A stretch of DNA of 64,000 nucleotides from Crotalaria pallida (Eukaryota > Streptophyta > Magnoliopsida > Fabales > Fabaceae), in the NCBI GenBank assembly GCA_037953625.1, contig CM075651.1, positions 101,867,001-101,931,000 of the forward strand, given 5' to 3'. The notes beneath the pieces were generated by a model. It did not search any database, was not told the DNA's origin, and saw only the letters and a program-made list of their open reading frames with translations. A program made the translations under genes and the position numbers. Of this stretch, positions 56,617-64,000 are shown piece after piece. The stretch's first letter is position 1. Every line of letters begins with the position of its first letter.

Positions 56617-57180
56617 AAGACAACTCTGCGGAAGAAATCCCTGAGATGGTAGATGATGATGATTCTGATCCGTGCTCTGAGGCTGACACGGAGGAGTGTC
56701 CTTGTGACGAGGATTGGTACCCGGTCCCCGAGGATCTTCCAACAGACGAAGATGAATGAGAGCTTGATCTGACGAGACTCAGAGTTTGATGGCGAGTCTT
56801 AGTATGCAAGACTAGAGGATAGGTAAATCCCTCAGAGTAATGTACTCCACTGCAAGTTCTTAGTTGCCATAGCTTTATCATGTTGTACCCCAGATAAAGT
56901 TTTATTCAGCATTGATGTTTCAAAACAAGTTAAATGGGCCTTGATGTTTAAATGATGTTATTGTGGACAAGTTTCAAAGTGCGGTGTTTGTGGCATCTCG
57001 GTTTGGAACTTGATTATAGGCAACGTGAGAATACGAGTTTTAATTGTAACCAAGTTTTGAAAATTTAAGTGTTCTCATGTTCATATTAATTGTGTTTTTA
57101 AAAAAAAAAATTTGGCCCAAATTTTCACCATATTTAATTTAAGTAATTGTGTTTTCAAGTTGCCGAATCGGGGTGTTACA

Positions 57181-58309
57181 AAAGGTCCCTGATCAGTCAG
57201 AGGTCGGGTTTACCGTTACGGTTTCGTCCTGTGCGGGGTCAAGTTGGCTTCTTGATAGGCCGATCTTGTATTCGTCAAGAGTTTGTCCAGAAGGGACTGG
57301 ATGTTGAAAATATTGGTTAGCCCTACAAGCCCCCCAAGCTGGTGGAGGCTCGTAGAGCCTGTGCCGAGCTTTTGAGGATGCTCAACGATTGTTCAGATTT
57401 CAGAGTAGTTGCTCTACTGTCTTGCTGCGGTGAGGGTGGAAAGAGTTTTCCTTTCCCTTCCTCTAGGGGACTAGCATCACGGATACGCGCGCTGGCCTTG
57501 GAAAGGTAACTTGCAATGATGCGCCCTTTTTTCGAAATTTGAACTTCCGCCAATTATCCTTCCCCTATGCCGCCACGTCTCCGTTTCTGGTGGATTGGGC
57601 TTTTTCCCTGGGCCTCTCAGGGGATCTGAGAGGGCAGTTTTCTTTACAAATTCCCCTTTCTTCTCCACTTCTCTCTTTCTTATTTTTTCTTTGCTGTGTC
57701 GTTTTCCCTCTGGTTTTTCTCCCACAAACGCAACCTTTTTTATTTTGCTCCTCCCCTGCGTTGTTTCTGTCTTGTCCCTTGGATTTTATGCTTCAAGCTT
57801 TTATCAGAATCTTCAGGTATTATTTCTTCCCTTTTTTATTCCCAGTTCCTCTGTGAGCTTCTTTTCTTTTTTTGGAGTTCTGGTTCTCTGTTTTTCTTTC
57901 ATTTTTTTTTGTTTTCCTTAGTGATAGCGTTTCTTCTGGGGGGGGTTGTCTTCATTGGGTGAAAACTGCGGTGCCGGGGAGATTTTTCTTCCGTCTCCGC
58001 CGCACCGACGGGTTTGAAAGGTCGTGGGGGTACGAGTCTTTTTCAAGCCCTCCACTAAGTGCGCTTTTCGTGTCTTCTTGAAAGAGAAAGGGTGCTGCTG
58101 CCTACCGAGCTGCCAAGGCATGGGTTTAGACAGGTGTCTCAAGGCCGTTCATGCGGGGCAGTGGTGGAAGTCTTAGAACTAAGTCTGAGGAGGGCGTTCA
58201 TTCATCCGTAGGGGTTAGGAAGTGGGTTAGGATGGCGGTAAAAGTAGGATTAGCATAAACCCAGTTACTTGTGCACCTCCCTTGACCCGACCTCTCTTTT
58301 TTCCTTCAG
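57181..58309 (+). other. 5' region of the Transposase_28-type pseudogene
   Basis: No clear coding exon is seen. Pyrimidine-rich low-complexity sequence (57640-57950) produces open frames with no resemblance to a family. TTTTTTCCTTCAG at 58297-58309 looks like a splice acceptor feeding the ORF that follows, so this region may hold an upstream exon or a leader. Confidence 0.4.
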
Positions 58310-58311
58310 GA

Positions 58312-59552
58312 ATGAAGTGTGACGCTCCTATTAGCTCATACCAACTTGTTCTCCCCTCCTATGTTAATAAGTGCAGCTGGGTTCATCTAGAGGTACTTGG
58401 TGCTGTGTCCTATTCCAAAAACCTGAACCACGTTAAGGCGTTCATACTTCCCTGCCCTGTTGACAACACCGGGGATGCCTATGAGGTGGTCCGTGCTGGT
58501 GACGATGACCGAGTGTGTCGTCCTTTGCCTCCTCGTGCCCGTGAATTTTTCTTATACGAGGAGCTAGTGGTTCAGTTGGGAGTGACCCTTCCCTTCTCGA
58601 ACTTTGAAATCATCTTGTTTCGTCGTCTAGGAGTGGCCCCTACCCAACTTCACTCCAGTGCCTGGGCAACTGTTCGGGGTTTCCAGGTTTTCTGCACCGC
58701 TACGAGCATCGACTTCAATGTCAATATCTTTCTCTGGGTGTACCCCCCTCGACCCCTGGTGCCCGAGAGAGGGGGTGCGGGACGAGCTTTGGTGGTTTTC
58801 CATGCTCGATGCGAATTCGACCTCCTCATCGGGAGTGGACCGTGGGAATCCTTCAGCTTTTTTTTCTTCAAGTATCAATTTGTTGGTCAGGGGGAGTGTT
58901 GGCTTATGAATGGTGATCGGCCCAGGTTTCCCCTGTCCTGGTCCAAAGACTTTTACACACATCGAACTCAAGCATTCGAGCCTGATTGGACGAAGATATC
59001 CGAGGTAGAGAAGACTGTCTGCGCTCTTCTTCACGAGTACCTTAAGGAGAGTGGCCTAGTAGATGTTTTTAGGATCATTACTCTTCCTCCTGACTCGGTT
59101 CCAATAAAACTTGGTAGGTCCTAGCTCCGTGCCACTTATGCATTTTTTTTCACTCTTGGTTTCTCACTTTTTAGTTGACTTGGCTACGGAATTCGGCATG
59201 CGGTAGAAAGGGAGCCCTGCTCCGCAGGCACTGCCTCCTACCGCTCCGCGTGCTTCTTCCACCCCTGCCCTTCAAGCTGTTCGTCAAGGGCAGAAGCATC
59301 GAGCACGGGCATCGGCTAATGCTTCTTCTTCGCGGTCAGTTCTTTCAACGCGGGCTTTGGCTGAGGCCTCTTCCTCGCAGCCAATTCCTCCAACCACTAC
59401 AGCGGCTCCCAGCCCCTCTTCTGAATTTGGTTCGAAAAGTTATAGAAAAGGAAGCGTCACCAAGCGGCGATCCATTAACTCAGAGAAGGAGAGTAGATCT
59501 TGGTAGGGAAAAGGTCTTCTTCGTGACGGATCCCTTACCCGTAGATCATGTC
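58312..59552 (+). pseudogene. Transposase_28-like (PF04195-type) ORF with a disrupted second exon
   Basis: ATG at 58312, 2 nt after an acceptor-like TTCCTTCAG, opens about 267 codons. LPPRAREFFLYEELVVQLGV, NFEIILFRRLGVAPTQLHS and the following WATVRGFQVFC resemble the 'putative gypsy type transposon' domain (PF04195). A donor-like CTTG|GTAGGT at 59113/59114 and acceptor-like TTTTTAG at 59174 define a 61-nt intron that keeps the frame. The second exon reads VDLATEFGMR, then a TAG (59204-59206). It stays open for about 100 more codons of Ala/Ser/Pro-rich sequence to a TAG near 59502. LTR F is inserted at 59553. The function of this domain is not established. Confidence 0.65.
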
Positions 59553-62500
59553 TGTAACACCCTCACTTTTAATCCCTTAATTAAAATTAGTTACTTGAAA
59601 ATTTATTTTTAAAACTCTTTAACTTATAAAAATTCTCCGTAAAATTTGACGGAGTTTCCTCTGTTTTTCGGACTTCCCAAAATAAAACATTTTTCACCTG
59701 TTCAATCCAGTACAGTCCATAAAAACATTTCAACATATTGATTAGTTTTACATACCCTATTAACAACTTATAACAAAACTCAGGGCTCACAACGATTAAA
59801 TTATTTCAAAAACCAAAATAGATTAATTATAATAAAATGACTATAATTCCCTCTTAACTAACTTACACTCCGCGGTGTGGAGTGTACTCCTGCTCGACCG
59901 TTAATAGTGCAAGCTCAAACTCGGTACCTGTAAAAATAGTAAGGAGGTGAGCATTACACATGAAGTAGAAAAACAGTTTCTAACTAGACATAATAAAGTA
60001 CTAAGTCAAACACAATAAGCATACATTACGTATATTTTCATTTACCATACCAATTGTACTCAATCACACTCAAACATTTTTAATTGGTTCTTTTTCTAAA
60101 TTCCATTTTTATACTTGCATATCATTTCTTATTTAGTTTGCTTCGCATTTTAAATGTTTTTCAACCGTTTCATTATTCTTTATTTTCTTTCTTACATTCC
60201 TTTCTTTTATTTGCACCACTAGGATTTGATTGCACTTGCTAGGGCATTTGGAACACCCATTAGGGACTTGGCACCCACCAAGACTTTGGCACCCATTAGG
60301 CATCACCAGCTAGGACTATGCTTAGTACTTTGCTCATTCTTATCTTATTCTTTTCCATGTTCAAATTCATTTTCTTTATTTCTATTTCACATTTACATTT
60401 CGTTTATTTAGCAGCGAATTGATCCATTGGGTACACCGACGCCTAACAGGGCGTTTGGACCTAATGGGGCGTTTAGCCTGATGGGGCGTTTGGAACACCT
60501 AGCAGAGCACCTAGTGTGCCGGTGTGCCCCAACAATCAATTCATCTGCATGTTCCCTTTAATTTAACTTATGTTCTTTCTTTTGTTTTAGTAGATATTCA
60601 TCACATATTAAATATTCATTTATCAAACTATACCTCATTCACTTATACTATTTCCCTAATTTATTTCATCTTTCATTAAGTTCACACTTCACACATATAT
60701 ATACATAAATTTCAATTAATCATTCAAACATACATGATAGTTATCACACACACCAATATCCACAAGTATCAAACAAGAGTTCATATTCTTCATTCAAGCA
60801 TTTATAACAACATTTAACATTTAGCATACACATACATTCACAAATATCGCACAATCATCACTCCTAACTTATCATCTTTCTTTTATTTGACCATTCCATT
60901 TCTTATTAATCATGCACTATATATTCAAACAATCCTATATCTCATTTCATCATTCAAACAAGTATGTCAATATCTCACATACACACATAGTCACAAATAT
61001 ACATATATTTCACTTTATCATTCAAAAATACATAGCAAATATTGAGCACACACAAGTATCAACAAGTATTAACATGGGTTCATTTCATTTATTTGTATAA
61101 TCATAATATTATCATCATTTACTATCCTATGTTCATATCACAATACTAAGCACACATTCTTAGCAATCACTATATACTAACTAGAAACTGTCTCCTAAAT
61201 CAAGGTAACATTCACTCCTTACCTTGCTTTTCCCAACGACATGTTCATTTTTGTACGATAATGTCCAAATGTCTCAGAGTCCATTGCTTTCGAGTAGCGA
61301 TCAATCCCAAATTCATTTCATTCTCCTAATTGTGCCACACAAAATCAAACAACAACCGAATCAATACGCAAAGTCCTATTTGGACATTATGATCAATCAA
61401 TCACTTCATTTAAACCTTCTTTATTTACTCTTAACTAATACAGATAACAAATCATTCAGTATCTCCTAAAAACCGATTTAAAATTTAAATACTAAATTTA
61501 TCTTAACATAAACAATCAACGTTGAAATCGTATTAAAACAAACACTTTAGTACTTTACCTCCAGGGAAGTTAGAAATGGAAATCAAAACAAGCTAACTTC
61601 AAAATCTCGAAAATTGACAAGTATTAAGGCATTGTATTTTAGATAAGCTTTTAAGTCACAAAATCATTTGATTATAATTCATAAACAAGAATTAAATAGA
61701 ATCTAGGATTAGCACCATTGCCTTCTAGATAAAATAATATAGCTTTTTATTTAAATACGCTAACCTTCAAAACTAACGTAATTATCAAACTAATTTGAAT
61801 TCAAGTAACTTAAATCACGACTTACAAAAATCAAATGATACGCAACTTGACACTATTAATTCCGAATTAAAAGGAAGTGTTCTCGGTTCAAAATAAGTCA
61901 ACATCACATTTCTAACGCTCAAATAATAACACTTCCCTTCAATTCGAAATTGAAGTACAAGCCTTTAACCCGAATTAATGTATGTCGAATATATATATCG
62001 GATTCGTATTTAATTGGTGTATTGTTAGTGTAGGGACAATCCAGCCCAACTAACCCACAACTCACTAACTTAGGAACCCAACGCGTTTAACAAAAATACT
62101 TTTAAAACTCATCATTCGACATAACGGTCAATGTGATATTATCCCAAATCAAGGTAACCAATTGAAATCATTATCAATAACAGTATAATTAAAAATCAAT
62201 ACTAAAGCACAATTACCATTTATTTTTCCAAAACAACATCATTCTAAAACAATTTAACACTAAATAATTATTACCAATACTATTATAACACAATCTAGAG
62301 CAGTTAAAAAGGTATTAAGGATTTACCCACACATGTGATTTTTGAAGCAGCAAGGGCTAAGACCAGTTCGGTCGATCTCAACCCGAACGGCTCACGGCAC
62401 AGCAACAAGCAAAGAACACCACCACGAGCTCCAATCTCGGTGACGGCGTAACTCGATTCAGTAGTAAGAACATAAGAAGAAAGTGAAGGCCCCTGGTTTG

Positions 62501-62912
62501 CAAATCACAAGGTTCTCAACAGCGACAGTGAGACTGGACGTCGCGAGTTTCAAGGTGGTGGAGACAACAGACGACGCAAGAACCAGCGGCGACGGTGAGG
62601 AAAATGCGATTCACGTACAAGAGAAACGAAGACGGAGATCGGCTTCTTCAGTGGTCTGGCTCATGATTCACAAAGTCCCCCTCAGCGACGGCGACGAGAA
62701 ACAGATGGACGGCGACGCGGTGAGGATCGTGGCCAACGGACTCCTGTGGCTCGCGATTCACAGCATGGAAGACAAAGAGATGGGAACCGCAATGGAGACA
62801 GAGAGAGACGAAGGAAGAGAGAGCGCGGCGCGGCTTGGATAGGGTTGGGTGGCGCCGGCCGGAGGACGGTGAAGGAGAGAGAAAACACGAGGGGAGAGAG
62901 AAATGGGGGGGA
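59553..62912 (-). repeat. LTR F, minus orientation, promoter end interrupted
   Basis: TGTAACACC starts at 59553 (left flank ATGTC). On the minus strand there is a donor-like AAG|GTAAGG (exon end 61223) and an acceptor-like TTTTTACAG|GTACCGAG (59928/59927), giving a 1295-nt intron-like segment. A short acidic frame follows, ending in TAA. The GGGGCGTTTGG / CCTAATGG repeats (60420-60530) match those of LTR D on the opposite strand, so D and F are related families. From 61500 to 62912 I see only AT-rich sequence and a GC-richer leader-like block (62380-62900), with no supported gene. It is cut at 62912 by B3. Confidence 0.6.
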
Positions 62913-64000
62913 TGTAACACCCCGATTTCGGCAACTTAAAAATATCATTTCTTTAATAAAATATAGTGAAAAATTTGGGTAAATTTTTTTTTTTACAAGG
63001 TAACATGGACATGACAATCTTCAAGTTCAAAAATTTTTCATTAGCTTAGTTGTAATAAAATCACATTCTCATATCACACGACACACTTCAAGTTCCAAAC
63101 CGAGATTTTACTTAACATCGCACTTTGCAACTTAATTTCGTAAATCTGATTGGAGAAAACATATTCGTTTCTTGTTTCATGAAACCTTATTTCTAAAAAA
63201 AAAACCATACTTAATAGAATACCATGCGGGGGTACATAATGATATAGCAATGTCAACCAGGTAGCTGCAAAGGATACAGTGCTCGAGGGAATTACCTACT
63301 AGTAATCTTGTTTTCTAATCCTCTTTGCTGAAGTTCACCGCAGGAGCCCCATCAAAATAAAGTGCAGATTCGCTACAGGATTGGCCATCTATCCGTTGCA
63401 ATACCGGTGGAACCCGATACAACAACATGATAGGAGAGAGGTCAGCATTCCAGATGTACAACAGTGACAAAACGATATAGTAATGACTTCATATAAACAG
63501 AACTGGCAGAGTAATTTATAACAATAGAATTCATGTCTTTAACAGATATTATTTATCAATAACAGGAACATAATAATAACTAGAAACATATAGTAAAAGC
63601 ATAATATCAATCAATCCTCATGTAGCAGCAGATACTCATGCTATGCATATGACAATTACATCCAATTCATGAACATCATCTCTCAGACTATCATAAGATT
63701 ACCTCATATTCTTTTGGGAAGTTCTCGTCATAAGTTCCTTAATTCTTATAGCGGGTATAAACGTTGTTTTTATCAACATCTTTGTCATTAAATCTTATTA
63801 CTTCGGGTCCTTTGATGATGTGGGGAAAAAACCATCATCAAGGAGGTTGGTTAGCTCACACGGCTACATCTCCTCATATCCATCCATACCTAAGTCGGAA
63901 GCTAACAGGAGTACAGGACCTTTACCACGCAGGCTTGATAGTTGTTTGCTACTTCGTAGCCAAATTTAAATGGAGTGCTGGTTCATTGCATAATGCCTCG
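62913..64000 (-). repeat. LTR B3, start only
   Basis: TGTAACACCCCGATTTCGGCAA at 62913 matches the reversed end of B2 at 57180 and B1 at 3847. AAGTCGGAAGCTAACAGGAG and the following TACAGGACCTTTACC (63891-63925) match the B1 block at 18430-18465. The LTR runs out of the window. The left flank GGGGA (62908-62912) is the expected TSD. No gene is seen. Confidence 0.75.

Larger units (their letters stand above)
45941..56759 (+). pseudogene. B2 second-exon ORF, split by the copia insertion
   Basis: An ATG directly after the acceptor-like site opens 58 codons (45941-46114; MENIARFQLIREIGASPWKG at the start, then a charged MERRRKEIMEELSARE helix-like part). The frame is interrupted by the copia element at TSD AAGAC. 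It resumes in phase at 56622 for 45 more codons with runs of Asp and Glu (DDDDSD, EDLPTDEDE), ending in TGA at 56757-56759. The original frame would be about 103 codons, with a basic-charged N-terminal part and a very acidic tail. No family is recognised. Confidence 0.5.
44096..57180 (+). mobile_element. LTR B2, truncated, interrupted by the copia element
   Basis: B-family sequence spans 44096-46114 and 56622-57180 and ends CGGGGTGTTACA at 57180. It matches B1 on the opposite strand, including GGTGAGAGAG, the ATCTCAAAGAT block and the CAGTCCCTCTCGATTTGC-type block reversed at 45280-45310. A donor-like GAG|GTGAGA is at 44103/44104 and an acceptor-like TTCCTTAG at 45940, followed at once by an ATG. 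The promoter half is missing. The right flank AAAGG does not match the left flank TGTAC at 41321-41325. Confidence 0.65.

Noticed and set aside
57539..58142. Several overlapping frames upstream of the Transposase_28-like ORF
   Set aside because: They come from a pyrimidine-rich tract (poly-Phe/Ser/Leu on one strand) with no consistent coding signal.
39671..62912. LTRs D and F as the two ends of one element
   Set aside because: They share repeat words but are in opposite orientations and their terminal sequences differ, so they cannot be a direct-repeat LTR pair.
62483..63017. 119-codon plus frame and overlapping minus frames near 62.5-63.0 kb
   Set aside because: They overlap in opposite strands in a GC-richer leader-like block and one crosses the LTR B3 boundary at 62913; no family resemblance.

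Overview
This is a plant nuclear window made almost entirely of nested LTR retrotransposons. I find no ordinary host gene, tRNA, rRNA or CRISPR array. Chromovirus-type Ty3/gypsy elements, a Sirevirus-like Ty1/copia element, an L1-type LINE and two plant transposon-associated ORF types (Transposase_28-like and PF20167-like) point to a large-genome eudicot. A legume is plausible from the element types, but I cannot confirm it without a search.

Left half (1-41.3 kb). A degenerate LINE (37127 to about 39400, minus) was hit by a degenerate gypsy element G (30226-37126, minus, 5' LTR 34370-37126). G was hit inside its integrase by element A (1-30225, plus, LTR about 2.5 kb). A has only about 3.7 kb of non-coding interior, so it is LARD-like. 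A was hit at 3847-25795 by a very long LTR, B1 (TSD TAATT). B1 was hit twice: by a tandem LTR-internal-LTR-internal-LTR array, C (4191-17843, TSD ATTTG), and by a solo LTR, S (21235-23818, TSD ATAAA). That is five nesting levels. To the right of the LINE is a truncated plus-strand LTR, D (39671-41325).

Right half (41.3-64 kb). A truncated minus-strand LTR, E (41326 to about 44095), abuts a truncated plus-strand LTR of the B family, B2 (about 44096-57180), head to head. B2 is interrupted by a young, full-length copia element (46115-56616, minus, TSD AAGAC) whose two 1528-bp LTRs look identical. The copia element carries gag, pol and a third ORF of 398 codons. Next come a Transposase_28-type pseudogene (57181-59552), a minus-strand LTR F (59553-62912) and the start of another B-family LTR, B3 (62913-64000).

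Three themes cut across families. (1) Several LTRs share one plan: an array of short palindromes, an AAAATAAAA- or TATA-like tract, a pyrimidine-rich leader, a strong AG|GTAAGG donor-like site, a 0.7-1.8 kb intron-like stretch, and a YAG|GTAC-like acceptor followed by a short acidic ORF. (2) Non-coding repeat blocks in four elements are arrays of hairpins with a conserved loop and covarying stems. The clearest has eight hairpins at 2485-3213. (3) The copia element carries a second copy of its LTR promoter-like module directly upstream of ORF3, suggesting an internal transcription unit. These three are the most promising candidates for something undescribed.
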